DNA of 64,000 nucleotides from Valencia hispanica (lineage: Eukaryota; Chordata; Actinopteri; Cyprinodontiformes; Valenciidae): positions 51,909,828-51,973,827 of the forward strand of contig OY747713.1 in assembly GCA_963556495.2 (NCBI GenBank), written 5' to 3'. Every line of letters begins with the position of its first letter. Within the stretch, counting starts at the first letter, position 1. The notes below the pieces were generated by a model, which did no database searches, was not told the DNA's origin, and was given only the letters and a program-made list of their open reading frames with translations. Made by a program: the position numbers and the translations under genes. Positions 47,815 through 59,215 of the stretch are shown in pieces.

Positions 47815-48330
47815 GCAAGCATCATGAAGGAACCCAGCAGACAGGTCAGGAAGAACGTTGTGGAGAAGTTTATAGTAGGATTAGGTTTAACTCCCAGAGC
47901 TCTGATCAATCCATCATCTGAAAATGGAGAGAGGATGGGCCACCTGCAGACCTACCAGGACATGGACGTCCACCTAGACCGACAGGCTTTGTTTTGTCAG
48001 CACAGGATTATGGGGCGTTTAACTGAAGCAGGGTCATCTGTTTTACACGTGTCGAAAGCGTAGTCAAATATACATCATATGATATCAGTAAAAATTAGTT
48101 ATTGGCAATAGCAGCATTATTAATATCGGACATATTGGTGCAAATTTTTAAATCAGTGCATCCCAACTTTGAACACATCATCCTTACTATAGGACATGGA
48201 GATGGTAGTGTCATGCTGTGGGATTACGACAGAAGGGAGAGGGAAACTGTTCAGAGTTGGAGCAGAGCTTCTCCTTCTGGAAAGAACACCAAAAATGCAA
48301 CGGATTGGATCAAAGCATTCAGGTGTTGGA
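47815..48330 (+). pseudogene. Tc1 transposase remnant
   Basis: The first part (47824-48063) reads EPSRQVRKNVVEKFIVGLGL, the decayed N-terminal helix-turn-helix of a Tc1 transposase, and later ENGERMGHLQTY. The second part (48175-48330) reads GHGDGSVMLWD (compare the GGGSxMLWG block) and SWSRASPSGK. Middle sequence lost; no terminal repeats seen. Confidence 0.5.
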
Positions 48331-48879
48331 ATAGAAATGCTATATATGATAGGAAATGTGATCTTTTCAACCCATTGTCAACCAAGCAGGCACATTTGTT
48401 TAAAAAAATTACCTCTTTTTTTCCAACTAACTCCAGATATATTTCATATTTTGTTAGAGATTTTTTACTTTTTTTACATTTACAAGAGTTGTCAGTTACG
48501 GCATTAACCATTTCTGATATGCTGTCATATGGGATTCACCTTCATTTTTGTACTTTTATACATACACCCATTAATGTTTTGTCTGTGGTCATTTATTTAC
48601 TGTATGTTTGTTTTGTTGTGGTGAGTTGGTTTCTAACTAAGATGGGCAATGTTGAAATTTTAAGTTGTTTTTAATATTCAATGTTTTTTTTCTTTACAGA
48701 TTATATCAATCGCCTAAAACTACAAGAAGATCATAAGGAGAAGTACTTAACAATATATGTGCATCACCTTCAATGCCACTTCTTTCATATCATTAGGTGC
48801 TGTCCGTTTTTTGTTTGTTTTGATTAAATAAACAACAACAAATGAATGAATTTTCCCACCACAATACGCTTCACCAGGC
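48331..48879. other. no feature recognised
   Basis: T-rich sequence with overlapping small frames; a ttttttttctttacag acceptor-like site at 48685-48700 has no good exon after it. Confidence 0.25.
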
Positions 48880-49286
48880 TCAAAATGGTTCTTTTATAAG
48901 CATGTGAATGACATGAAAATAACCAAAACTCAGGGTGTAGTGATATGTGGGAGAGACTTTAATGTCAGACTGAGCCAACAAGAAGACTCTTTGAAACAAC
49001 TACAGCATAACAACAAAGGGAAAGATGAGAAAACTTTTCAAAGAAATGGGAATCGGGGATGAGTGGAGAGAGCTAAACCCTCCTAAAAAATGGACATTTT
49101 AATCGGCAACCCACCACCAAATTTTTTTTTAAATGCATAATAAAGACAGAACGGATTAAAGGAATGTAAAATTGGATCAATGGATTTATCAGATCCCAGC
49201 CCTTTCTATATGAAAATAGATATAGATAAAATCAAAACACCTTTTATTTGGAGACTCAATTCTAGTATACTCAAGGGAGAAACTAA

Positions 49287-50880
49287 GGCAAGGCAAGGCA
49301 ATTTTATTTGTATAGCACACTTTCAACAACATGGTAATTCAAGGTGCTTTACATGCTTAAGAGGTAAAATAAAAATAGCAGTAAAACACAGACAAAGCAT
49401 ATAAATATAGTATGGGTATAGTAACAGTAGCTCTTCAATTTACTTTGGTGCTAAGCCATTCAATGATTTATAAACTAGTTAAAGTTTTTAGAAGTCTATT
49501 CTCTGAGCTACAGGGAGCCAGTGTAAGGACTTTAGAACTGGGGTGATGTTCTCTACTTTCCTGGTTCTAGTGAGGAACACGAGCAGCAGCGTTCTGGATC
49601 AGCTCCAGCTGTCTGATTGACTTTTTAGGCAGACCTGTGAAGACGCTGTTGGAGTAATCAATCCGACTAAAGATAAACGCATGGATGAGGTTTTTTAAGG
49701 TCCTGTTGCGACATCAGTCCTTTAATTCTAGAAATGTTCTTCAGGTGATAGAAGGCTGACCTTGTTATTGCCTTTGTGTGACCCTGGAGGGCTTCCTGCA
49801 GCATAGGTAGGTCTGCGATGTCTATACAAGGTATATCCTGCGCCGACTTGACGTCAAGTCGGCCAGAAATTAAAACCACGTATTTGAGTGCGCGTGGGCT
49901 GGTTGACGAACGCAGAGGTAAACAAACGCTTCACTTTTAAATATCGGCTTCCCGGCCAGTGTATAATCGTTAGGTTATCATAACATACATTTTTTCTCAT
50001 GGAAAAAAATTATGTTATGAAACTGTGAAAATTACAGGTCATGACTCCTTTAATAACTGCTGTTTTTAAAGCCTGGGGGAAGACACCTGATAGCAGGGAT
50101 GAGTTAACTATTTGAATAAGATCAGACCCAATGACAGGGAAATCCTTCTTAAGGAAATCTGTGGGTAGGATATCAAGACAGCATAAGGAAGAGCTTAATT
50201 GGTTAATGATTTCTTCAAGGTTGTTTTGGTTTAATTAATGAAATTCCGACATTTTTTCTACATTGGTGTTAGCTGGGTATAACATTGGTAGTCAGTTCAG
50301 TACTGCGGTACAGACCGACCGTCTAATTGTTAGAACATTTTCAGTGAAAAAGCTGGAGAAGTCCCCCACAATGATTAATTGGTCATAATCGACACACATT
50401 ACGGAAAGAAGGTCGCTGAAATCAGTTAGAGTTAAGTTTTGGAGGTTTAAATAAACTTAGAAATAGAGCTTTTTTAGGCTCATTCATCTGGGTGGCTAGA
50501 TATTCAAAAAAGTCAAATATGCCCAGGGATACATTTTTAAAGTTCATTGAATTGTGAAAAATTGTGGCTCCACCTCCACCTTGTCTGTGTTTCCTGCTCT
50601 CACTTTAATTGTAAATTGTAATTTGGAGGAGTAGATTCTATCAATACAGATTTTTCATTATTTATATCTAGACATGTGTTTTATAAAAAAGGGCATGTAT
50701 TTTATGTTCAGTGATGAATTCATTAATTAGGAGTGACTTTCCTGATAAAGACCTAATGTTTAATAAAGCTAACTTAAGTGATTTGACCATTGGTAGCTGA
50801 ACCTTTCGACAGGTGATCAATTTGAGATTTGTTTTATTAAAAGTGTGTTTGGATGTAATTTTTTGTTTTCTTTTACTAAT
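49287..50880 (-). mobile_element. L2-type LINE, subfamily C, copy 3 (patchy)
   Basis: 3' tail at 49287 (ggcaaggcaattttatttgt), thumb and 3' UTR to about 49790, then an unrelated 260 bp block to about 50045, then RT linker sequence (50045-50370) and the ORF2 start (50830-50690: LKLALLNIRSLSGKSLLINE, FITEHKIHALF). The middle of RT, with the catalytic block, is deleted. It carries the same cgaggaacac-type frameshift at 49575 as copies 1 and 2. Confidence 0.7.
49791..50044. other. unassigned block inside L2-C copy 3
   Basis: Includes a palindromic cgacttgacgtcaagtcg (49842-49859). Does not match the other subfamily C copies. Confidence 0.35.
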
Positions 50881-51057
50881 AATGACTTGAATGATTTTTT
50901 CAGGGTGGCCGCACAACTTCTGGAATACGGTGGGAGTAGGATTACTGTCCGGTTCCCTTGCACATCAGATGTCCGTGATTACCAGTTCGGGCATGGGCAG
51001 AGTACATCCAGTGTTAGTCCCAGAGGCCTGATGTAGTCCAAGTTTTGGTATTAGTTG
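50881..51057. other. possible L2-C upstream region
   Basis: Follows the ORF2 start of the minus-strand L2-C copy and may be its ORF1/5' part; no motif confirms this. Confidence 0.3.
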
Positions 51058-51340
51058 CAGTGTTTCCCACACATAGACAAATCTGTGGTGCACCGCCACA
51101 GATTAAACTCCGACCGCCACACATTCAACACCGACCCCAAAAAAAACAAAACGTCACCGACCCTCACATATTGCGTTTCGTTTTTCTTTTTTACGCTATT
51201 TAAAAACACGCAGCGTATTCGTTCAGCTGCATTTCCTTTCCCTGCTCTCTCTTCGTCTCCCTGTCACTCACGTGTCTCTCTCTCGCTCTCTCTCTCACAC
51301 ACACACAGACACATACAGCACGTCTGTCTGGATCGTCTGT
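51058..51340. mobile_element. possible hAT-type MITE end
   Basis: Starts cagtgtttcccacacataga, a phrase common at the ends of fish hAT elements, followed by gtggtgcaccgccacag. The opposite end (gggaaacactg) was not found, so the limits are arbitrary. Confidence 0.3.
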
Positions 51341-51950
51341 GAAAGGCGTGGCCTATTTGATGCAGAGAAGAAAGTTTGGTATCTCGTGAACACTTCTTTA
51401 GAAAGTTAACTATAGTCGGAAGTTTGCAGTAAAATGTAGGCTAGCCTAGTTGGGTTGTCGAGGTCAAACCACTATATGTAGCAGCTGTGAATCAAATAAA
51501 CGTATTATAAATAATGTTATGTTGTTTCTTAAACTGAATGTTTACTGCTTCAATCCAGATGAGTAGTTAAGTTAATCACAAAAGTAATTTTTTAAAAATT
51601 TTTATTATTAACCTTAATTAATTAGGAGTTAGGAAATCCCTTTCGGAATCACTAGTCTGAGAAATCTATAACATATCTATATATAGGAAGAACACTTTGC
51701 AGAGCAGGGTTAAGGTCAGTGCTTCGAGCTCAACTTTTGGGAGCCTTATCAAGTGTTTTGTTCAAATAACAAAACATATTTGAGGTCAAAAGTCTCAGTC
51801 CAGCTGTATTAAGATAAAGTCCATTTATCTTGAACAAGTGTTTGACAAATTCAAATATTTTAAAGTTATTAATAAATAAGATCAATTTTTCAACAGATTT
51901 TCTCTTCAACCATTTATAAAATGTCCAAACAACGGAATCCTCTTACAGGC
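51341..51950. other. no feature recognised
   Basis: AT-rich sequence before L1 similarity resumes. Confidence 0.25.
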
Positions 51951-52552
51951 AGTAATCGGGAATGTAGACCTAATGAAAACAATTACTACTCTCAATCCAT
52001 GGTCTGAAACAGCTCTCAGAACCTGGTCAAAGCTGGTTAAAGACAACAACAAACCCTGTATGATGATTAGGTGGATAGCATACGATGAAGACTTTACCTC
52101 AAATAAAACTGATTTAAATTTCAAGAAGTGGACCACAATAGGACTTGTGAAATATGACGACCTTTATTTTAAAAGGTAGCTTAGAGAACTGTCAGGACAT
52201 AAAAAAGGCTCACAATCTTGAAAATCAGAATTTTTCTTTAAGTTCTTGAAATATTTGACATTACTTGGACAAAATGAATAAAGCAGAGTTAGATAGACCT
52301 CTTGGTGGAATAATAACAATTTTTCTCAAGTCCTAGCTCTCATTTCCAAATAAAATAATATCACAACTGTATGATGAGATACAAAACATGAACGGTAACT
52401 CCACAAAGTATATCAAAGAAAAATGGGAGAAGGAAAGTAATTTTGAAATGACTATGAATGAATGGACTGAAATATTAAAAACCTCATGGAAAAGTACACC
52501 ATCTCTTAATTGGAGGGAATTTACATGAAAAAACATGAATCGGTTTTTTTTA

Positions 52553-54141
52553 CAGGTCCTTCTCAAAAAATTAGCATATTGTGATAAAGTTAATTATTTT
52601 CCATAATGTAATGATAAAAATTAAACTTTCATATATTTTAGATTCATTGCACACCAACTGAAATATTTCAGGTCTTTTATTGTTTTAAAACGGACGATTT
52701 TGGCATACAGCTCATGAAAACCCAAAATTCCTATCTCAAAAAATTAGCATATTTCATCCGACCAATAAAAGAAAAGTGTTTTTAATTCAAAAAAAGTCAA
52801 CCTTTAAATAATTATGTTCAGTTATGCACTCAATACTTGGTCGGGAATCCTTTTGCAGAAATGACTGCTTCAATGCGGCGTGGCATGGAGGCAATCAGCC
52901 TGTGGCACTGCTGAGGTGTTTTGGAGGCCCAGGATACTTCGATAGCGGCCTTAAGCTCATCCAGAGTGTTGTGTCTTGCGTCTCTCAACTTCCTCTTCAC
53001 AATTTCCCACAGATTCTCTATGGGGTTCAGGTCAGGAGAGTTGGCAGGCCAACTGAGCACAGTAATACCATGGTCAGTAAACCATTTACCAGTGGTTTTG
53101 GCACTGTGAGCAGGTGCCAGGTCGTGCTGAAAAATGAAATCTTCATCTCCATAAAGCTTTTCAGCAGATGGAAGCATGAAGTGCTCCAAAATCTCCTGAT
53201 AGCTAGCTGCATTGACCCTGCCCTTGATAAAACACAGTGGACCAACACCAGCAGCTGACATGGCACCCCAGACCATCACTGACTGTGGGTACTTGACACT
53301 GGACTTCAGGCATTTTGGCATTTCTTTCTCCCCAGTCTTCCTCCAGACTCTGACACCTTGATTTCCGAATGACATGCAAGTACTTTGGACCACTGAGCAA
53401 CAGTCCAGTGCTGCTTCTCTGTAGCCCAGGTCAGGCGCTTCTGCCGCTGTTTCTGGTTCAAAAGTGGCTTGACCTGGGGAATGTGGCACCTGTAGCCCAT
53501 GTCCTGCACACGCCTGTGCACGGTGGCTCTGGATGTTTCTACTCCAGACTCAGTCCACTGCTTCCGCAGGTCCCCCAAGGTCTGGAATCGGTCCTTCTCC
53601 ACAATCTTCCTCAGGGTCCGGTCACCTCTTCTCGTTGTGCACCGTTTTCTGCCACACTTTTTCCTTCCCACAGACTTCCCACTGAGGTGCCTTGATACAG
53701 CACTCTGGGAACGGCCTATTCGTTCAGAAATTTCTTTCTGTGTCTCACCCTCTTGCTTGAGGGTGTCAATGATGGCCTTCTGGGCAGCAGTCAGGTCAGC
53801 AGTCTTACCCATGATTGCGGTTTTGAGTAGTGAACCAGGTTGGGAGTTTTTAAAAGCCTCAGGAATCTTTTGCAGGTGTTTAGAGTTAATTAGTTGATTC
53901 AGATGATTAGGTTAATAGCTCGTTTAGAGAACCTTTACATGATATGCTAATTTTTTGAGATAGGAATTTTGGGTTTTCATGAGCTGTATGCCAAAATCAT
54001 CAGTTTTAAAACAATAAAAGACCTGAAATATTTCAGTTGGTGTGCAATGAATCTAAAATATATGAAAGTTTAATTTTTATCATTACATTATGGAAAAGAA
54101 TGAAGTTTATCACAATATGCTAATTTTTTGAGAAGGACCTG
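52553..54141 (-). mobile_element. Tc1/mariner element with both ends intact
   Basis: Starts CAGGTCCTTCTCAAAAAATT and ends with its inverse, flanked by TA on both sides (52551-52552 and 54142-54143). The terminal inverted repeats extend about 210 bp inward (aaaattagcatattgtgat; caactgaaatatttcaggtc). 1589 bp, the usual size of a Tc1 element. It interrupts the L1 frame: MNRFF before it, and TPAQRGPNADTSCWRL after it. Confidence 0.9.
52830..53812 (-). pseudogene. Tc1 transposase, nearly complete, first catalytic Asp deleted
   Basis: The N-terminal frame (53812-53306, 168 codons) starts MGKTADLTAAQKAIIDTLKQ, with paired helix-turn-helix regions (QKEISERIGRSQSAVSRHL; LGDLRKQWTESGVETSRATV) and a GRKR motif between. 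It runs to QWSKVLACHSEIKV, where a short deletion removes the DES block with the first Asp and shifts the frame. The second frame (53489-52830) carries CMSFGNQGVRVWRK, VMVWGAMSAAGVGPL, DFIFQHDLAPAHSA (second Asp) and NSPDLNPIENLWEI (Glu). So D, D and E are reduced to D and E. Confidence 0.85.
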
Positions 54142-54723
54142 TAGAACACCAGCTCAAAGAGGCCCAAATGCAGACACTTCATGCTGGAGATTATGTGGGA
54201 TGAAAAAGGCACACTACTATCATATCATTTGGAGCTTTTTTCCTCCTCTAAACTGTCCCAGTTCTGGGGGGAAATTAAACATAGTGTTGGCAGAATAATG
54301 GAGTTGAAGAGTCCTTTAAATTTTGAAACTATGTTCTTTGTTAAAAGGCCAGCTTGTATAAAGGGAGCTCATAAAGTGCATCTATGAAAAGTCATGCTGG
54401 CAGCTCGCAAAAAAGCGATCACCAGGAAGTGGAGAACTGACAAACTACCCACATTGGAAGAATGGATGGAGCTTGTTCCAGAAATTGCAGAGATGGAAAA
54501 ACTTACATTTGCATTAATTTTCTAGAATTGCGCTGCTCTGGGTGGCTGCATGTTGGAGTGGCTCTGTTGGCTACATATTAAGTTTTGGTTTTTTTGTACA
54601 TTGGTTCCTCTTTTTTCTTAAAGAAGATTGCATTTTTTTGACCTGTATACTTTCTAGTTTTTGGTGCTGTGAAGCTGGAAGGATTTTTGCTGTAAATTTT
54701 TCCCTTTTTGACAATTTGTTATC

Positions 54724-55200
54724 ATGCGTAACTATGGTAACAATGTGGTTTACAGCCGGGAGCAGCTGATTAACATCGCAAAAGCTGAAATAATACCTCA
54801 ACTGAAGCCACAAATCCCTGATGAGTTGATAAGGAGGAGACGTGGATGCAGAGCAGGAGCAAAAAGGAGACAGAGAAAGAGGAAGTACAAGCCATCTCTT
54901 CCATCGATCATAATGGGCAACGTCAGATCACTGGCTAACAAGATGGATGAACTCCAAGCCCTTACAAGGACTTACCCAGAGTACCGTGAATCCAGTGTTA
55001 CGTGTTTTATGAGACGTGGCTGCTGGATCATATCCCCGACTCCAACGTCTCTCTGCCAGGCTTCCTGATTGTAAGAGCAGACAGAGATCTGAAGACGAGC
55101 AGAAAAAGAAAAGGTGGTGGAGTAGCAGTGCTTGTCAACCACAGATGGTGTCATCCAGGACATGTTAATGTGAAGTGTTGTCTCTGCAGCCCAGATGTCG
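54724..55200 (+). pseudogene. Rex1-type ORF2 N-terminus (endonuclease start)
   Basis: Starts MRNYGNNVVYSREQLINIAK with a basic run (RRRRGCRAGAKRRQRKRKYK) before the endonuclease block PSLPSIIMGNVRSLANKMDE. A frameshift near 54995 leads to MFYETWLLDHIPDSNVSLPG, VRADRDLKTSRKRKGGGVAV and NHRWCHPG in the next frame. The rest of the endonuclease is deleted. Confidence 0.75.
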
Positions 55201-56475
55201 AACTCCTTCATCTTCACTCAGATCTTCAACAACTCCCTGGAGCTGTGTGTGGTCCCCTCCTGCCTCAAACGCTCCACCATCATTCCGGTTCCCAAGAAGT
55301 CCCCCGTCACAGGATTAAATGACTACAGACCAGTCGCCCTGACATCTGTTGTCATGAAATCCTTTGAGCGACTGGTGCTGACCCACCTGAAGGACATCAC
55401 GGATCACCTGCTAGACCCCCTGCAGTTCGCCTATAGAGCAAACAGGTCAGTGGATGACGCAGTCAACATGGCTCTCCACTACATCCTGCACCACCTAGAC
55501 TCTGCAGGTACCTACGCTCGGGTCCTGTTTGTGGACTTCAGCTCTGCATTCAACATCATCGTCCCAGAGCTCCTCCATCAAAAAATGTCCCAGCTCACCG
55601 TGCCTCCCTCCACCTGTCCGTGGATTACCAGTTTCCTGACTGACAGGAGGCAGCAGGTGAAACTGGGTAACTTCACATCCAGCTCCCGGTCCCTCAGCAT
55701 CGGCGCCCCCCAGGGATGTGTTCTCTCCCCACTGCTCTTCTCCCTTTACACCACTGACTGCACGTCAAGGGACCCTTCTGTGAAACTCCTGAAGTTTGCA
55801 GATGACACCACCATCATTGGACTCATCCGTGACGGTGACGAGTCTGCATACAGAGGGGAAGTGGAACAGCTGGTCCTCTGGTGCAGTCAGAACCACCTGG
55901 AGCTAAACCCGCTCAAAACTGTGGAGATGACAGTGAACTTCAGGAAGAGACCCCCATCAACATCTCCTCTCATAATCATCAACAGGCCAGTCCCCACAGT
56001 GGAGTCTTTCAGGTTCCTAGGATCCACCATCACACGGGACCTGAAGTGGACCTCCCACATTAACTGTATAAGAAAGAAGGCCCAGCAAAGGCTGTACTTT
56101 CTGCGTCAGCTCAGAAAGTTCAACCTGCCTCAGGAACTGCTGACCATCTTCTACACAGCAATAGTCCAGTCTGTCCTGACCTCATCCATCTCTGTCTGGT
56201 TCGGATCCGCCACCAGAAAAGACAAGGACAGACTGCAGAGAACAGTCAGGTCCTCAGAGAGGATCATAGGTACTGATCTTCCCTCCATTCAGGACCTGTA
56301 CCAGTCCAGGGTCAAGAAGCGGGCCAGAAAAATCACCACAGACCCCTCACACCCTGGCCACAATCTGTTTAGGCTCCTCCTGTCAGGCCGGCTTTACAGA
56401 GCGTTGTACGCCAAAACCACCCGACACAAGAACAGTTTTTTTTCCCAGGCTGTCGCTCTGATGAACTCTGTGTAG
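55195..56475 (+). pseudogene. Rex1-type reverse transcriptase, 426-codon open frame
   Basis: A fully open [40 protein letters not shown] (catalytic Asp), [19 protein letters not shown] and [17 protein letters not shown] (FADD intact), then thumb and C-terminal region to ALMNSV. The ATG at 55195 lies at the deletion junction and is not the natural start; the endonuclease is absent, so independent retrotransposition is not expected. It is the best-preserved RT in the window. Confidence 0.85.
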
Positions 56476-56609
56476 TCACAGAGTGTGAGTCCATTCACAT
56501 AACAATAAACTATAACTCTGCACTGCTGTACATACTCACTGTAAAATAACCCCGGTTTGGTGTATATATTATCCTTTATTATTTATTTGTATTTATTTCT
56601 TTATTTCAC

Positions 56610-58340
56610 TTGTTTAAGTTCTGTACTGGAGAGAAAAAGTTGCCGGAGTCAAATTCCTTGTATGTGTCATACCTGGCCATTAAAGCTGATTCTGATTCTG
56701 GACAGAGCCGAGCCAATGAACTGAATATATTCTTAAACAGGTTCAGTTCAGGAACTAGCTCAGCATCCCCCTCTCCTGTTCCCAGCCAAACAGACATCCC
56801 CCTCTCCTCTGATCAACAGCTTTCCTGTTACACCTCGGATGTTTTATCCTTCACCTCAGCCATGGACTCTTCTAATTCCACAAGTTTGACTTCAACCAAG
56901 TCAGGAAATGCTGCTACCCCCTTTGCCTCCCCCTCCCACTTGTCTGTCTCCAAAGGTCAGGTGAAGAGGCAGCTGGAGAAACTGAACCGGAACAAGGCTG
57001 CAGGTCCAGATGGTGTCAGCCCCAGAGTCCTGAAGGCCTGTGCAGAGCAGCTCTGTGGGATTCTGCAGCACCTCTTCAACCTTAGCTTAACTCAGGAGAA
57101 GGTTCCAGTGTTGTGGAAGACATCCTGCCTTGTTCCAGTACCCAAAAGAACTCACCCATCAGTCATCAATGACTATAGACCTGTTGCCCTGACATCCCAA
57201 ATCATGAAGGTCCTGGAGAGACTCCTGTTGGCACCCCTGAGTAAGCAAACAAGAACGTATCAGGACCCACTGCAGTTTGCTTATTGCTGTGGAGTTGGAG
57301 TTGAAGATGCCATCATCCACCTACTTCAACCAACCCACTGTAATCTGGACAAAGCAGGCAGCACTGTGAGGATCATGTTCTTTGATTTCTCCAGTGCATT
57401 TAACACAATTCAGCCTGATTTGCTTCTTCAGAAACTCCTGAAGACACAGGTGGAGCCCTCAACAATCGGCTGGATCAATGACTACCTGACCAACAGACCA
57501 CAATTTGTGAGACTGAAGAATTGTGTGTCAAACCAGGTGGTCAGCAGCACAGGAGCACCACAGGGGACCGTACTCTCACCATTCCTTTTCACTCTGTACA
57601 CCTCAGACTTGCAGTACAAATCAGAGACCTGTCATCTGCAGAAATACTCAGATGACTCTGCAATTGTTGGGTGTATCAGAGATGGACGAGAAGCTGAATA
57701 CAGAGAGCTGGTGGACCGCTTTGTGACATGGTGTGGAAACAATCGTCTCACCTTGAATGTGAACAAAACTAAGGAGATGATAGTAGATTTCAGAAGAAAC
57801 AGGGATAAGTCAAAAACTGTTTCCATCATGGGAGAAGAAGTGGAGGTGGTTGAGGAGTATAAATACCTCGGAGTTCACCGTGACAACAGACTGGACTGCA
57901 GGCGCAACAGTGAAGCAGTCTACAAGAAGGGACAGAGCAGACTGTACTTCTTGAGGAAGCTTAGGTCCTTCAAGGTTTGCAGCAAGATGCTGGAGATCTT
58001 CTACAAGTCTTTTGTGGAGAGTGTAATCTCTTCAGCTGTCACCTGTTGGGGTAGCAGCATCAGAGCCAGGGATTTAAAAAGGCTAAACAACCTGATAAAG
58101 AAGGCAGGTTCTGTTCTTGGGACAACTGTGGAAAATCTGGAGATGATAATGCAAAGAAGGATTCTTCATAAAATCAAAAAGATTATGGACAACCCTGAGC
58201 ATCCTCTTCATGAGACAGTCATACAACAACAGAGCGTCTTCAGTCAGAGGCTTCTTCAGTTTCGCTGCAATACAGACCGCTACAGGAAATCCTTCCTGCC
58301 CACAGCCATCATCATCTACAACAACTCCTTAAAGAATTAA
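56610..58340 (+). pseudogene. Rex1-type RT, 576-codon open frame fused to upstream tail
   Basis: The first ~30 codons are translated 3' UTR of the neighbouring LINE; true homology starts at SRANELNIFLNRFSSG (the segment after the endonuclease). Then [78 protein letters not shown] and LQKYSDDSAIVGCIRDG (YSDD; both catalytic Asp kept). The C-terminal HPLHETV and YRKSFLPTAIIIYN blocks are complete. No internal stops, which suggests recent insertion, but there is no endonuclease. Confidence 0.85.
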
Positions 58341-58411
58341 TTATATGAGCTATACCAACACTTAATTTCCCTCTGGGATCAATAAAGTATTTTTGAATTT
58401 GAATTGAATTG
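56700..58411 (+). mobile_element. second Rex1-type LINE, 5'-truncated
   Basis: Begins directly after the attctg tail of the previous LINE and ends with ccctctgggatcaataaagt and a gaatt-rich tail at 58385-58411. Different family from its neighbour: RT about 40% alike by eye and a different 3' UTR. Confidence 0.8.
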
Positions 58412-58542
58412 AAGACTCGACCCGGTCAAATTTGAAGAATGCTGGAAGCCTTGGATGGACTATATGAATGCTTTAAAGGGATTTCACATGTGACACCCAG
58501 TGTTCTGAAGCTATTCAACTGTTTTCAGTTTCTTTTTTTTAA

Positions 58543-58959
58543 AGCTACATTGTGTATTTTTCTGAGTTAATTCTTAGCAAAAACCCCTTTGTTCTTTCAA
58601 AAATATGTGCTCATTCATGTGTAATTACTTCCACCTACTAATGAAAGTATTCTCGTAAGTGTAGAATCTGCTATTCAGAATACATACGAGCGACGAGTGA
58701 CGAATGTCAGAGGGAGATTGTCTACTTGCACGCGGCAGACGTCAGCTATATAACTAAATGCAATGTATTTTCAAAAGTACCTCATCAATGGAAGGAACAC
58801 TGGACGAAGTCGTAGTACTGGAAGCCATGTTAACCTTGGGATAAAACGGCCACCGTAGGAGTTAAAACGCGCTCGGAATGGGGGGATGGGAGGGCTAGAA
58901 CGTAATATTGAGTTGGTTGTTTCACCGCCAGATGGGAGAAGTCCTTACACAATGTAGCT
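58543..58959. mobile_element. TTAA-flanked MITE in the L1 3' UTR
   Basis: Exact 14 bp inverted ends AGCTACATTGTGTA / TACACAATGTAGCT, each bordered by TTAA (58539-58542 and 58960-58963). 417 bp, no coding sequence. piggyBac- or Kolobok-type by target site. Confidence 0.8.
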
Positions 58960-59145
58960 TTAACTTTTATTTTCCTCCATTTGCTTCTTAAAACAAATAA
59001 AGGAAAAAAACAAAGCAAAACGGGAAAAACAGTGCGGGGGCTGTACATGTGGGGAAACGCGTATGGAAAGGAAAGCGAAGGTGCATGACTGTACAATATG
59101 AATCTCCTTTGCAAAACCAAATAAAAAATGTAATTACAAAAAACG

Positions 59146-59215
59146 TTCCTTTTTGATAAAGCTCATAGTTAGAGTGGCTTAGGTCATCCTGAGCTATCTA
59201 TGTAGTTATGCTAAG
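59146..59215 (+). repeat. L2-A 3' UTR scrap
   Basis: ttcctttttgataaagctca then tagttagagtggcttaggtc matches 3609-3670 and 45540-45605. About 70 bp only; internal, without the family tail. Confidence 0.7.

Larger units (their letters stand above)
54530..56699 (+). mobile_element. Rex1-type LINE with internal deletion
   Basis: Has a 5' segment (from about 54530), the ORF2 start, most of RT and a complete 3' end with the attctg tail (56683-56699). An internal deletion near 55195 removes the later endonuclease and the linker. It is inserted in L1 just after KLTFAL. Confidence 0.8.
48880..59135 (+). mobile_element. L1-type LINE, old copy broken by nested insertions
   Basis: Collinear L1 ORF2 pieces: endonuclease GVVICGRDFNVRLSQQEDSL (about 48936-48995), connector/RT KIDIDKIKTPFIWRLNSSIL (about 49192-49270), C-terminal region WRIAYDEDF-type sequence (51973-52550; NDYE region with NEWTEILKTSWKSTPSLNW), continuation after the Tc1 at 54144-54522 (CWRLCGMKKAHYYHIIW; KLTFAL) and after the LINE pair at 58412-58500 (KFEECWKPWMDYMNALKGF), then the 3' UTR to about 59135 (aaccaaataaaaaatgtaat). 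Order and orientation agree. Insertions: L2-C (49287-50880), Tc1 (52553-54141), LINE pair (54530-58411) and TTAA MITE (58543-58959). Much of RT is missing. Confidence 0.6.

Noticed and set aside
48102..48674. 190-codon plus-strand frame as a gene
   Set aside because: The first part is a Tc1 scrap and the rest is low-complexity Phe/Leu/Ile-rich sequence from T-rich DNA.
56610..58340. Host reverse-transcriptase-like gene
   Set aside because: The ends match LINE structure (truncated 5' end, 3' tail), and the N-terminal codons are 3' UTR of the neighbouring LINE.
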